A stretch of 64,000 nucleotides of DNA, from assembly GCA_947683625.1 (NCBI GenBank), contig CANTUR010000649.1, positions 62,001 to 126,000 of the forward strand, written 5' to 3'. Positions 25,055 through 36,919 of the stretch are shown here, piece after piece. Below the pieces are notes generated by a model. The model ran no database searches. It worked only from the letters and a program-made list of their open reading frames with translations, and was not told the origin of the DNA. Source of the stretch: Mallotus nudiflorus (taxonomy: Eukaryota > Streptophyta > Magnoliopsida > Malpighiales > Euphorbiaceae). Positions within the stretch are counted from its first letter, which is position 1, and each line of letters opens with the position of its first letter. The position numbers and the translations under genes are program-made.

Positions 25055-26266
25055 AACACAACTATTCTTTACTATTGATTGTGCTAAATCATGCATTTTG
25101 TAACATTGTCTATTGTGACTATCTTCAAAAAATTGGAAGAAAGACCTAAATAATAATTCATCAAAGTAACAAACATCTATCTCCTTTAAACATTCATTTT
25201 TACTTGATGAATCGATAATATAATCTTGCGCCATCCAAAAATGTACTAGGTCTTCTTTATCAAACTCATAATCTTTTGGAAACATGGCACAATATGCAAA
25301 ACATTACCTCAAATGAGTTATTAAGTGGTCATAGCTCAATTTCAACACAAGAAAAATGTCCCCTCTAATCTCAGTGGATCTCCATAAATCATTTTCTTGC
25401 ACAGATAACCACTCACTCTCCTCACTTTTCAAAAAGAGTATGCCTCTTAAGCTTTTTATTGCAAGTGGAACTCCTTTGCATTTCTTTACTACTTCTTTCC
25501 CAATATCCACTAGTTTTTTTATTTATCTGCATAGTACTAGGCCTCTCTCCAAATGCTAGTTTTTCAAACAATTCCCAAGCCTTGTTTTTTGCTAAACCTT
25601 GCAAATTGTAAGGGGGTGTCAACACCCATAACTAATGAAACTTTTCTATTCCGAGTGGTTACTAGAATCTTACTTCCTACACTACCAATTAACAAATATT
25701 TTCTTAGATTGTCCCACTCCTTCCAATTTTGGTTCCACGCATCATCTAAGACTAGCAAGTATCTTTTAACTTCTAAATTTTATGTCAACTTAGTTTGCAA
25801 TTGTTCCATTTCTAAGTTATCTACCCCTTATGTGGTTACACATTTAAGAATCTTTTTCAACAATAACTTCACATCAAATTACTTAGAAACACATACCCAC
25901 ATCTTCTTTTCAAAATGTTCACGTACTTTTTTTTATCATTATACACCAATTGGGCAAGTGTAGTCTTCCCTAAACCACCAAAACCAACAATTGCAACTAT
26001 TGAAATATTTGCTTCATTGCCTAGATTCAACAATGATTCTATAATATTCTCTTTATCTTTTTCCCTCCCTTTTATTTTTGACTCCCTTACAAATGAGTCT
26101 GTCTCCCTACAACTACCTTTACCACTTCGTTCATCCACAATTATAACTCTCTTCTCAAAGTTGAGGCCAACTATATCATTTTTAACCTCTCCCCAATGTC
26201 CTTAATTCCATGACTCACCTTGTAATGAAACCAAATTTGATTTGAAAAAGAGAAGAAGTCACATGC
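25055..26266 (-). pseudogene. CNL gene C, exon 2, 5' part (NB-ARC)
   Basis: Reading right to left, the exon begins after a TTTTAG acceptor at 26267-26272 with the codons for ACDFFSFSN, matching VRDFFSSSN in gene A in the same phase. The P-loop GFGGLGKTTLAQ lies near 25955-25990 and the frame breaks soon after it. Kinase-2 reads MLVLDDAW (25730-25758; the usual Val is Ala), RNBS-B GSKILVTTRN follows, and the GLPL-type motif is KKCKGVPLAIKSLRG (25450-25500). RNBS-D MFPKDYEFDKEDLVHFWMAQ is near 25225-25285 and the MHD motif CYKMHDLAQSI near 25060-25100. At least three frame changes lie between these blocks. The copia 1 insertion then splits the exon just after MHD. Confidence 0.88.
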
Positions 26267-27446
26267 CTAAAAATATTGATAGGACAAAATTTTGTCAATT
26301 TTCTTTTCATGTGTTGATTGTTTTTAAATTTAAAAAAAATATATATAAATATTTTTAAAAAGACAAATTCTTCCCTAGGCTGAGTGTAATACATCAAATT
26401 CCTAAATTTGAATGATAATTTAGGTCTTTTATTTTCATTTGACAATTATTTTACACTTAACTTATGTGTCTTACATATTATCAAATGATGTAAAAATTAG
26501 TAGCATTTTCAAATTTTAAAAAATAAATATGCTCTTTGTAAAAATATGTTCTTTTTATTTATTATTATTACTTTTTTGTTGAGAAAATAAGAACTTTATT
26601 AATCAAACTGAAGCCTCTAAAAGCATGAGAGACTCAATAAACTAACAGAAGCAATTAAAAAAGAAATTATATTTTGTATTAGAACTTTAAAAAAACAACT
26701 AAAAATTTTCATGCAACAATATTGACAATAATGTAAAAAATGTGAAACAATATAAAATAAACATAAATTCAATTGATTTTGTTTTTTATAAAAAATTATT
26801 GTTGGAAACAAATTTAAAATTGATATACCTTCTCAAGTTGTCCACAATATCATTGTAACCACTAGAGATTTTAAATATAAAGTAATCAAGTAAAAAATGA
26901 ATGGTAAAAAAACTAACATTAAGAAAGTAATTTGCATAAAAAAAAAAGTAAAGAAAATTATAAGTAGACAAAATAAGAATAAGTAAAAATGAATATGAAA
27001 ATTGAAGAGTTGAAAAAATAATAATAATAACTTGAAAACTGAAAGGCTGAAGAAAATAATGATATTAAAGTTGAAAGTTTTAAAGAGATAATGACTTGAA
27101 AATTTTTAAGTTCTATAAGATGAAATTTCATGCAGTCATGCGGAATGTTTGTATAATTACACTTATCAACACGATATTAAAATCAAAATAAGCCCAGCAT
27201 AGCAGATGGAAGTAAATATAGACATGCATGCAACGGAATTTATGTAACTTACAATTAAATGAAGATGAAAAGAAAAAGATAAAGTTTATAAATAATGAAA
27301 TTGAAATAAATACAAAATAAAGCATATTAAAATCCAAATAACATTTTTGAGAAAATAACGAGACTTTAAAGAAGAGCTAATTGAACTATGTGACTTGCAA
27401 ATAAATCATTAATAGAATGTCACTCGGCACATTTTGGATAACTCAT

Positions 27447-27505
<59 letters not shown>

Positions 27506-27677
27506 ATGCTAATAAAAAAACATAGCATCCGCAATAATTTTATAAAATTTAAATTTATAAATTTCAACATTAAAGGATTGTTTTAAAATAATTTACTGAA
27601 TGCATCTTCAAATTTTATTTTATTTATTTATTTATTATTTTTTTAATGAGGGTACACTAATATATGCATAACACATA
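26267..27677. other. Gene C intron, proximal AT-rich part
   Basis: This is low-complexity intron sequence with no exon. The segment 26571-26690, a T-rich stretch followed by GAGAAAATAAGAACTTTATTAATC, resembles a short reverse-oriented LINE 3' end but has no coding support. Confidence 0.45.
27448..27501. repeat. (TA)n microsatellite
   Basis: About 27 uninterrupted TA units lie in the gene C intron. Confidence 0.9.
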
Positions 27678-29560
27678 TGCAGCTCCCTGAATTTGCCATG
27701 ATTAATCATGTTGCTACCTGTACTTTCACTTTTGCCATATTGTCACCTTAACTTGACTATAACATGATATATAACACCTTTATGCCTTGCTGTCAACTTT
27801 GGTGGGATCAATCCCTTTGCAGCGTGTGAAAGAGAAAGTATAAGAATGTAAATGTATTTTAATTTTTTTTCTTTCTGATGGTCTTCCTCTTCATTGTGCA
27901 TCTTCTTCCTCGCCTTTTCCTTCATTTTTTGTTTGTTACAGAGGCTTCCAACCGCATGAGTGAGAACATCATTAACAGCTCTTGAATTGCTAGAAAAACT
28001 AAGCCTGCTTCTTCCCGAATGTTTTATGCGAATGGAAGAGCTAAAGAGAATTTCATCCATGACAAAAAACTTTTTGCCACCTACTCAATCTTCGAAAAAA
28101 AAAAAAGACCTCAGAAGCACATTTGGGGACATCTAAATAAAACAATCTAAAACAATTTAAACATATGTCAACTCTGATACACTACACAGACTTATGAATA
28201 CTCACAACATTACATCAATCCCATATATGATAAATAAAATACATTTTAATTTTTTAATGGGCAATCAATCATGCAACAGTCAATCAATTCTTTTAACACA
28301 ACTTTTGGTATAGCAAAAGATAAGAAAAGCAACATCAACAGGCAAACAGGAATAATCCACAACATCATAACTAACAAACCAACAAAAATACAGCCAAGTT
28401 AATATACATGTGGCTGTTAAACATGGTATATTGTTATGTAATACAAAAACAACGACCTTGCATTAACACAAACAAGCTTTCATCCATTTGACAACTAAAG
28501 ATGTAACAAGTTGTTTACCAAGGGATTAGGGCATGCCAAAATAGGATCAAACCAATACTCAATTCAAATTTAGAATGAAGAAAGGTGGTGACCAACGCAG
28601 CCCTCTCCAATTTAGAAGATAGACTTTTCTAATAAGCCAGTCTCACTCAGTCACCATCATTTAAATGACTAAGTTAGAAAAAAAAAAAAAAAACTCAAGC
28701 AACTAAGCTTTAAAGCCAACAACTATGGCATAAGAGCTTAAACCCAAATAAAATCAACACTGCAACATCATAATTTTGGCACATTCCTAGAAAAAATCAT
28801 GCCACACTCCTGTTCACTTTCTTCTTTTTCTCATCTCTCAGTTCCTCTCATCAAACCCACCTCAAACCGACTTAAAAACCTCAATTTTTTTTAATCAAAT
28901 CATCATTAAATAACAAAACACCAAGACCCAATTCAAATGCATTAAAACTGAGTTAAGCACTAACCTTTAAATAAGAAACATCAAGAAACTTCAGTCCAAC
29001 ATATTTCTTGCACAAAAGATCAACACCTAAATTGGATATTTGCATGCACCATTTCAAGTTTATCTTTTCCAATCTCCCACACCCAACAATAATTTTCGCT
29101 AACCCAACATCACTTACACCCAAACATTTATTCAAATATAGTTCTTTTAACCCACTACCGTAAGATATTGCCATCGTTTCTCTATCACCAAACCCACAGG
29201 ACATGTCATTCACAATAAGGAGGAAGAATGAAAAAAAAAAAAAAAGACAACCCAAAATAAAGAAAAAGAAAAAAAAAAAGAATGAAGAACAAGATGAGGA
29301 AGAATATGAAAAATGAAGAGGAAGAATATGAAAATTCAAAAAAAGAAGACCAATGGAAAGAAAAGTCATATTTTTCACTTAGTTACACATGTGTCTGTGT
29401 CATATAAGTTAGAGAGATTAAGAAGCAGCGCCATATTTATTCTCCCCACCTTCTAATAGGTGTTTATATATCACGTTATAGTCAAGTTCAAGTGGCAATA
29501 TGGCAAAAGTGAAAGTACAAGTAGCAAAATGACCAATCATGGTAAGTTCAGGGAGCTGCA
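27678..29560. mobile_element. Gene-carrying MULE-like element in gene C intron
   Basis: The left arm starts TGCAGCTCCCTGAA at 27678. Its inverted partner ends TTCAGGGAGCTGCA at 29560. The inverted homology runs about 95 bp inward (to about 27775 and 29465, with GCCATATTGTCACC and its complement). No transposase is present. The interior carries a plant F-box/LRR gene piece (28965-29200) and an unrecognised open piece at 27930-28060 on the minus strand (MDEILFSSSIRIKHSG). Copia 2 begins immediately after 29560. Beyond its right LTR, the 34672-34700 sequence can be aligned to the few bases outside the left arm, so the copia seems to have landed in the right terminal repeat. The target duplication was not resolved. 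The class is inferred from arm length and cargo. Confidence 0.65.
28965..29200 (-). pseudogene. Captured exon of an F-box/LRR protein (FBL3-like)
   Basis: The minus-strand peptide has two Cys-type LRRs: LKELYLNKCLGVSDVGLAKI, then VGCGRLEKINLKWCMQISNL, then GVDLLCKKYVGLKFLDVSYLK. It ends at AAG followed by GTTAGTG at 28964, a plausible 5' splice site at the same point where the peptide resemblance stops. These are the cysteine-containing repeats of plant SCF F-box/LRR substrate adaptors of the FBL3/At5g01720 type, which act in ubiquitin ligation. There is no F-box here and only about 75 codons remain, so this is a transposon-borne fragment. The upstream open part (29210-29378) is low-complexity Ser/Phe sequence and not part of the family. 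Confidence 0.7.
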
Positions 29561-29994
29561 TGTTGTTTTGGCAAAATTGTCAAGTCCACATTGAAAATTT
29601 AAAAGGAGTGAGAGGATTCCTAATGCTATAAAAAGACTCCTTCCCCCCTTTAGTTAGATTATCCTAAATTGCCTTACATATATATTTAGGCAATTGTATT
29701 CTTTTTCTCTCTCTTTTGTAATATTTCCTCATTTAATGAAATATTATTTTAGTAGTGTCTGAGGATGTAAGCATAATTGGCCGAACCTCGTTAAATTTTG
29801 ATGTTCTCTTTTATGTTTATTTAATAGCTATTGTCAGGTATAATTATTATTAATTATTATGCTATTAAAATTACTTGTCTTGGTAAAATTCTATCAAGTG
29901 ATTTTTAATACAATCATTTACACTCTAGTCATCTGTGCAATAGTTCTCAAGGTGATTTTTGTTATTATTGGTGGAAATTAACCTGAATTCCACA
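29561..29994 (+). repeat. Copia 2 left LTR
   Basis: It is 434 bp and contains CTATAAAAAGACTCC (a TATA box near 29627) and the shared CTCTCTCTTTTGTAATATT block. Confidence 0.9.
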
Positions 29995-30133
29995 AAAATT
30001 GGTATCATAGCTCTTGTTTTATTTTAGTATGCTCTGTAGTTGCTACTTAAGTTGATCTTCCACATCAGAAAAAATTTTCTTAGGCTAATTAGTATTCTGC
30101 ATCAATAGCTATTAAATAGAATTTGTAGCATAA

Positions 30134-33100
30134 ATGATAGACGACACAAAAGTATCCACATCAGCGTCAATAATTTCTTCATCTTCAATTTTGGCAAAAA
30201 ATGCCGTGACAAATGCTAGATTTGTAGTAGAGATTTTTGATGGCACTGGTCATTTCGGCATGTTTTAAAGTGAGGTTATAGATGCCCTTTTTCAACAAGG
30301 TCTAGACATTGCTATTGAAAGAGAGAAACTAGATGATGTTGAAGAGAAAGAATGGAAGGTGATCAATAGATTGGCATGTGTACAATTCAATCTTGTCTTT
30401 TTAGAGAGCAGAAGTATGCATTTTCTAAAGAAACTTCTGCAAGTAAATTATTGAAGGTACTGGAGGAGAAATTCTTGAATAAAAGTAGTAAGAACAAACT
30501 CTATATGAAAAAGAGATTGTTTCACTTCAATTATATCTCAGCTACCACGATGAATTATCACATTACTAGCTTTAATCAACTGGTAACTTATTTGATGAAT
30601 ATGGATGTGACTTTTAATGATGAAGATCTAGCTCTGATATTGGTGGGGTCACTTTCTGATGAGTTTGAGTATCTTGCAACTACTTTACTTCATGGGAAGG
30701 TTGCCATGTATGTCTCTAAATGAAGTAACTATAGCCTTGTATAATTATGAATTGCAAAAGAAAGAAAAGCAAGAAAATAAAAGTGTTGAAGTAGAAGCTC
30801 TTATTGTTAGAGGTCATTCGCAGAGCTAGAATAAAGGAAGGAGAGGGAGATCAAAGTCAAAGTCCAAACTAAGCAAAGATCAATGTGCCTTTTGCCGAGA
30901 AAAAGGGCACTAGAAGCAATATTGTCTCAAGCTAAAGGACAAAGGCAAATCTGGAAAGGGAAATGTTGTCTCAAATTCAAATGTAGCTAAGTGTGATGAT
31001 ACAGATTTAGATCTTTCAATTACTGCTACACCATCAACCAGTTGTTCGAGTTCATGGTTGTTACATTCATCTTGTAGTCACCATATGACTCCCAATAGAG
31101 AATGGTTCTTTGAATTTAAAGAATTAAAATGTGGAGTTGTCTACACAGCGAATAATGCCCCTCTTAACACACATGGGATTGGTTTAATTCATTTAAGAAA
31201 TAAGGATAGATCAATCAGAAACTTAACAGGTGTTCATTATGTGCTGGATTTGATGAGAAATTTCATTTCTATAGGAACCTTAAAGTCAAAAGGTTTCAAA
31301 GTAAAGTCAAAAGATGGGATAATGAGAATCATCTCTGGTGCACTTGTGATAGTGAAAGGGATTCGAAAAAGAAATAATGTGTATTACTTTCTAGGTAGTA
31401 CAATTATTGGGACAACAACAATAGTAGCTTCTTAATTAGGAGTCAAAAGCAACTAGGTTATGACATATGTGTTTAGGGCATGCTGGAGAAAAATCCTTAA
31501 AATTGTTGATAGATCAAGGATTATTGAAAGGAGCTCGGACTTGCAAATTGGATTTTTGTGAGCATTGCATTAAAGGAAAGAAGATAAGGGTGAAATTTAG
31601 AATAACTATCTATGATACTGAGGGAATTATGGATTATGTTCATTCAGATGTGTGGGGGCCTTCCAAGAATGCTTCATTGGGAGGAAAATACTTTCCTTTA
31701 TTAATGATTTTTTCCCGAAGAGTATAGGTGTATACAATGAAGACGAAGGATGAGCTGCTAGGAATTTTTCTTAAATGGAAAAAGATGATGCAGACTCAAA
31801 CATGCAAAAAAGTCAAATGTCTCTGCACAAACAATGGTGGAGAGTTAAAAAATGATCCATTTTTGAAAGTCTGTGAAGATGAAGGTATTGTCAAGCACTT
31901 CACCATCAGATATACACCACAACAAAATGGTGTGGCAGAGCGAATGAACCAAACATTACTGGAGAAGGTTTGGTGTATATTGTCCAATACTGGGTTGGGC
32001 AAAGAATTTTGGGATGAGGCTGTGGTATATGCTTGTCACCTTGTCAATCGCCTACCATCGATTGCTATTGGTAGTAAAACGCCATTGGATAAATGGTTTG
32101 GAAAACCTGCTACATATTATGATTCCTTACATGTGTTTGGTTCCACTGCATATTACCATGTTAAGGAGTCAAAGCTGGATCCAAGAGCAAAAAAGGTAAT
32201 CTTTATGAGGATAACTTTTAGTGTGAAAGGCTATCATCTTTGGTGTTCAGAAACAAAGAAAGTAATCTTCAGCAGAGATGTTACCTTTGATGAATCTACC
32301 ATATTGAGAAAGGTGACTTCAGAAAAAATAGAGCAGACAAATGGTAATCTTAAATAGGTGGAGTTTGCTGGCAACAGAATTGTCCCAACCAATATAGAAA
32401 GCGATGATGACTCTCCTATGATAGAAGAAGAGTCAAATGAAGAAGAGGTTCAAACCCAAGAACCTCCACAACAACGTGAATTAATTGCATTAAGGAAGGG
32501 GAAGAGGGACATTAGACAACCTGCTCACTATGTTGATATAGTCTCTTATGCATCACCAATTGCAATGGATGACGTTCCTGCCATTTATAATGAAGCAATC
32601 CAAAGTTCAAAATATGAAAAGTGGAGGATTGCCATAAATGAAGAAATGCAGTCCCTTTAAAAGAATCAGATATGGAAACTAGCTAGTCTTCTAAAGGAAA
32701 AGAAGGAAATTAGGTGTAAATGGATATATGCAAAGAAAGATGGATTTCCTGACAAGGATAATGTTCGCTACAAAGCAAAATTGATGGCTAAAGGCTATGC
32801 ACAGACGAAGGGAATTTATTATAATAAAGTATTTTCTCTAGTTGTAAAACATTCCTCCATCATAATTTTATTGGCTTTGGTAATACAATTGGATTTAGAA
32901 CTAATTCAGATGGATGTAAAAACTATTTTTTTACATGGAAACTTGGATGAGGAAATCTACATGACTCAACCAGATGGATTCAAAGTTGTTAGTAGAGAAA
33001 AGATGGTTTGCAAATTGGAAAATCATTGTATGGAATGAAGCAATCTCTGAGCCAGTGGTACAAACGATTTGACAAGTTTATGATAGGGCAAAAGTACATG

Positions 33101-34162
33101 AGAAGCAAATATGATCATTATGTGAATTTGCGCAAGCTACAAGATGGATCTTATATATATCTTCTTCTTTATGTTGATGATATGTTGATAGCTTCCAGGA
33201 GTTAGATAGAGATTGAGAAATTGAAGACTCAATTGAACAGAGAGTTTAAGATAAAGGATCTTGGTGAAGCAAAGAATATTCTTGACATGGAAATATCCAG
33301 AGTTAGGAAATTGGAGAGGCTTTATTTGTCTCAAAAAGAATATCTGAGGAAGATACTAAAACGTTTTGGCATCAATGAAAAGTCAAAACCAGTTAGTATA
33401 TCACTTGCTCCTCATTTCAAGCTTAGTGCATCCATGTCACCTAAGAATGATGCATAATAGGAATACATGTCAAAAGTACCATATGCAAGTGTTATTGGTA
33501 ACTTGATGTATGCAATGGTGTGTACGAGGCTAGATATTTCACAGGCAATTGGGGTTGTGAGCAGGTACATGCATGATCCTAAAAAGGAGCACTGGCAAAC
33601 TGTGAAATGGATTCTACGGTATATTTTGAACACCATAGACATTGGTTTAGTATTTCAACAGGATAAACAAGATGGTTAGTGTGTAGTTGGATTATGATTC
33701 TGGCTATGCTAGTGATTTGGACAAGCGTCGATCAACTACTGGTTATGTGTTTACTTTTGCAAAGGCACCAATCAGTAGGAAGTCCACCTTACAATCAACA
33801 GTTGTTTTGTCTACTATAGAGGCAGAGTATATAGTGGTTTATAGAGGCTATAAAGGAGGCAATTTGGCTTCAAGGGTTACTTTGTGAACTAGGAGTGGAG
33901 CAGAAGCACATCAAAGTATATTGTGACAGTTAAAATGCTATTCAGTTAAAATGCTATTCATTTAGCAAAGAATCAGGTTTATCATGTAAGGACAAAGCAT
34001 ATCGATGTTCAATATCACTTTGTATAGGAGATTCTGGAAGAAGGTGAAGTCGTAATTCAAAAGATTCGAACTATTGAGAATCCTGCTGATATGATGATAA
34101 AAGTGGTAACTGTGGTCAAGTTTAAACATTATTTACACTTGATCAATATTGTTACAAATTAA
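30134..34162 (+). pseudogene. Copia 2 gag-pol, degenerate
   Basis: Gag opens at the ATG at 30134, and the Trp of the usual GMWQSEV segment is lost to a TAA at about 30266. Gag continues at 30376-30723 (QKYAFSKETSASKLLKVLEE). The zinc knuckle near 30888 has CAFC and GH, then a stop, then YC. Protease near 31058 reads HSSCSHHM in place of the DSG-type active site. Integrase is at 31467-32357: HSDVWGP is intact, CTNNGGE has Asn for the second Asp, and NGVAERMNQT keeps the Glu. Reverse transcriptase spans about 32640-33210 with an intact LLLYVDDMLIAS. RNase H runs at about 33690-34100. Stops separate most domains, so it is inactive, but the reverse-transcriptase centre is better kept than in copia 1. 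Confidence 0.88.
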
Positions 34163-34237
34163 AAGATGAAATTTGTAGACACTGCTGAAAGTTGAATTTG
34201 AGAGAGAATTATATGAAATTTTGTCAAAGTGGAAATT

Positions 34238-34671
34238 TGTTGTTTTGGCAAAATTGTCAATCCCATATTGAAAATTTAAAGGGAGTGGGAGGAGTCCTAA
34301 GGCTATAAATAGACTCCTTCCCCCATTTAGTTAGATCATCCCAAATTGTCTCTCCTATATATTTAGATAATTGTATTCTTTTTCTCTCTCTTTTGTAATA
34401 TTTTCTCATTTAGTGAAATTTTATTTTAGTAGTGTCTAAGTACGTAGGCATAATTGACCGAATCTCGTTAAATTTTAATGTTCTCGTTTATGTCTATTTA
34501 ATAGTTATTGTTGGGTATAGTAATTGTTAATTATTGTGCTATTAAAATTAATTGTCTTGGTAAAATTCTATCAAGTAATTTTTAGTACAATCGTTTACAC
34601 TCTAATTATTTATGTAATAGTTATCAAAGTAATTATTATTATTATTGGTGAAAATTAATCCGTATTTCACA
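34238..34671 (+). repeat. Copia 2 right LTR
   Basis: It is 434 bp and aligns end to end with the left LTR. CTATAAATAGACTCC at 34302 keeps the consensus TATA box better than the left copy. Confidence 0.9.
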
Positions 34672-34742
34672 ACACCGCATATATATTATGCCTTAGTTAT
34701 ATGTAAGCATGCCTTTCTTATCACATTTCATCGACCATGTAC

Positions 34743-35015
34743 CTCTTTCCGTAAGTCTTCGAATGCTATGTCATCTAGCAAGTCATCAGCATCATAAACA
34801 ATCTCTTTAAGCCTCCTTATCCAGTCTTCCCCTGCATGGCTCTTCTCTTGCTTCTCTTCAGCATCCAGAAGAGCAGCATTAACAAAGGATAATGAGTCTC
34901 TTAGCATCTTTAGATCATCTTCAACACCATACATCATTGCAATTTCATTTAAAACATCTGACCCCAACTTTGTTAGTAATTGTTCTGCAATACTATATGG
35001 AATATGTTCAGCCAT
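34743..35015 (-). pseudogene. CNL gene C, exon 1 (coiled-coil domain)
   Basis: This is 91 codons from MAEHIPYSIAEQLLTKLGSD to DLRKE, then a GTACAT donor at 34742, in phase 0. It is an Rx-type N-terminal coiled-coil domain with the EDVID-like segment EIVYDADDLLDDI. It matches exon 1 of genes A and B (101 codons) but is about 10 codons shorter at its end, where A has ALGPRNMGRK. The exon itself is open. Its partner exon 2 (19215-26266) is broken and about 8.5 kb away, so the gene as a whole is dead. A MULE ends about 50 bp upstream of the ATG, so the native promoter is displaced. An upstream in-frame ATG at 35075 lies partly in that MULE and is not used here. Confidence 0.85.
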
Positions 35016-35400
35016 TTTCAAAGATTTTGAGAAGACCAAAAACTGTTTGAATGTGAAAAAAGGGTAAAGGTGCATTTTTGCCCCTCATGTTTTGCCCAAG
35101 GAGCAAATATGCCTCATTTTTTTTTTTTTTTTTGCCAAATATATTAGGGTTATACTAAAAACAAGTATTTAAGCCCCTTAATCTAACATGGCACAAACGG
35201 TCCTCACTGCTGTTACTTTTGCATTTGATGTGCCAGCCAGGTAAGAAGGAATGGAGCCCACATGTTCCACATAAGGAAATCCAACCCCATTACCGCCCAC
35301 AACCACCATCCATCAATACTCGGCCGAGCTTAAAAAAAATCTCTAAATAATTTCCAGAAATAGGGACAGAAGAAAGAAAATTTGAAAAATTAATACTTAC

Positions 35401-35433
35401 GAGTTGTTCGTAGTGGCGAGGATCGACGTCCAT
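35401..35433 (-). pseudogene. Captured first-exon-like piece (MDVDPRHYEQL)
   Basis: An ATG at 35433 opens MDVDPRHYEQL. It ends exactly at a GTAAGT donor (35400-35395), so it looks like a short first coding exon with its splice site. The start resembles plant LisH/CTLH (GID8-type) proteins as I remember them, but eleven residues are too few to be certain. The upstream sequence up to about 35560 could be its 5' UTR. Confidence 0.35.
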
Positions 35434-35836
35434 GGATGGAGGAACCAACACAATTGATGATAATAATGAACTCATCACCACCAACATTACCACTTGAAGG
35501 ATCTCTTTGCTGTCATGATTCCAAAGATTCCAAAAAATTATTGTAAACAAACAGCGATACTCCATAGACAGCCGAGACAAAAACACAACGAAACCAATCA
35601 AAGATCATCTCATGAGAATGACAAAACACATGCAATGAGGACCGCAACTAGGCATCAACCGCATAAGAACACATGCGCAACACATGAAGACTAGTTTCCT
35701 CAGCATGACAGCACAGAGAACAGTGAATACTTACCGGAAAAAAAATTTAAGGCTAAATGAAAACGTTGTTGCTCTAGGAAAAAAAAAAAAACTTTCTTAA
35801 TTCTTTCTTTTTTTTTTTATTAAAGAATGTTGTTTT

Positions 35837-36097
35837 TTACTTGAGGTTATCTCTGTGTTTGGTTGTAGCATTCTCATTTGAATATGGTTTGCTTTGTCCT
35901 CCAGTGCAACAGTCATGGCAGCAGAATTTGATCAAACTAACTCGGAGATGAGCACCTTTGCTAACAATTTCCTGAGTTGCCCAGGGCCCAACAACCTTAA
36001 AATCACCACCTGAACCACCTCCAACAACCACATCCAACAACAGATGCTTTGCAAACAGTACCTGAGATCTTTTGAGGATTTCAGATTTTGGAACCAA
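35837..36097 (-). pseudogene. Unrecognised open piece inside the Pack-MULE
   Basis: This 86-codon open stretch contains GGGSGGDFKVVGPWATQEIV and CCHDCCTGG. It is richer in G and C than the surroundings and lies between the two recognisable captured pieces, so it may be another acquired gene fragment. I do not recognise the family, and the start codon is arbitrary. Confidence 0.3.
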
Positions 36098-36433
36098 TTC
36101 GAGTAGCTAACTACTCGGCTGGCTGCTGGCAGGAACTGGTGTCTGGTGGGTTATTGTGAATTACCTAATTAATTAAAGATTTAAGTAAATCTCTAATTAC
36201 TTAGTGGTGTTTTCTGGGAGAGAGGAAGCGGCGGTGGCAGTTGCTGGGAGAGGCGGTACTCTCATACATGGCATCACTGCCACATTAAATTCTCATGCAA
36301 ATCCCCTTCAATGGCTATCTCAATTCCACACTGTTACTACATCACCCCCTCAACCCTGAAAACATAGCACCCATTCTCAAAAAGAACCCATATATCAACA
36401 AACCCACCTCTAATTAAGAATGGCAATGGATGG

Positions 36434-36919
36434 CATGGCCATGTATTTTTGAAGAGGAAGTTGATATTGCCTTATAGTGTGCATCAATTTCTTCTCTTGA
36501 TGCTGTTGAGTTACAACCACTTGAGGCAAAAGGCCACGCAAGTAGTGAGCATCCCTCTCTTTCTCTGTGAACACAAGCCTTTCGTTATGAATGGGGTTCC
36601 CTCAGCAGCGAGTATCGACTACAAAATCCATTCATAGTTATCAAAATAATGCTTATAAAAGATTCATCAATGATCAATCATGCTTCATTTAATAAATCAC
36701 AAAATAATTCCAACTTATGATCATCAATCTTAAATTCAAAAAAAAAAAAAAAAAGAGAGAGATCAACCTAGCGACAGAGATAGTCCAAGGAGTAACGAAT
36801 TGATCCTCAGTAGCGCAATCCTCGCCGTAAACATCCTCAATGCCACCACCAACGGTGGACTTAGGATCCATGTCGAGCACTGAAGCTCCACCTTTGATAT
36901 CCTTCATTGTGCTCTCCAT
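36434..36919 (-). pseudogene. Captured NADP-malic enzyme exons 1 and 2
   Basis: Exon 1 (36919-36768) reads MESTMKDIKGGASVLDMDPK, then STVGGGIEDVYGEDCATEDQ and FVTPWTISVA, the characteristic N-terminus of plant NADP-dependent malic enzyme (malate to pyruvate and CO2). It ends at a GT donor in phase 2. A 149-bp intron with a TTTTGTAG acceptor follows. Exon 2 (36618-36434) encodes RYSLLREPH, then after a one-base insertion FTEKERDAHYLRGLLP and KLMHTIRQYQLPLQKYMAM. Both splice sites are intact. Similarity stops where the Pack-MULE's other sequence begins. There are no catalytic domains, so no enzyme is possible. The 5' UTR and perhaps promoter DNA (36920-37130) came along. Confidence 0.85.

Larger units (their letters stand above)
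29561..34671 (+). mobile_element. Ty1/copia retrotransposon 2, in gene C intron
   Basis: Two direct LTRs of 434 bp each flank a degenerate gag-pol. Both start TGTTGTTTTGGC and end CACA. A primer-binding site TTGGTATCATAGC lies just after the left LTR, and a purine tract AAAGTGGAAA precedes the right LTR. The flanking 5-mers differ (CTGCA and ACACC), so no target duplication survives. The LTRs differ at about one base in ten by eye, indicating an old insertion. It lies in the intron of gene C in the opposite transcriptional direction to the CNL. Confidence 0.9.

Noticed and set aside
29561..34671. Flanking 5-mers of copia 2 as a target duplication
   Set aside because: CTGCA and ACACC do not match, so no duplication is claimed.
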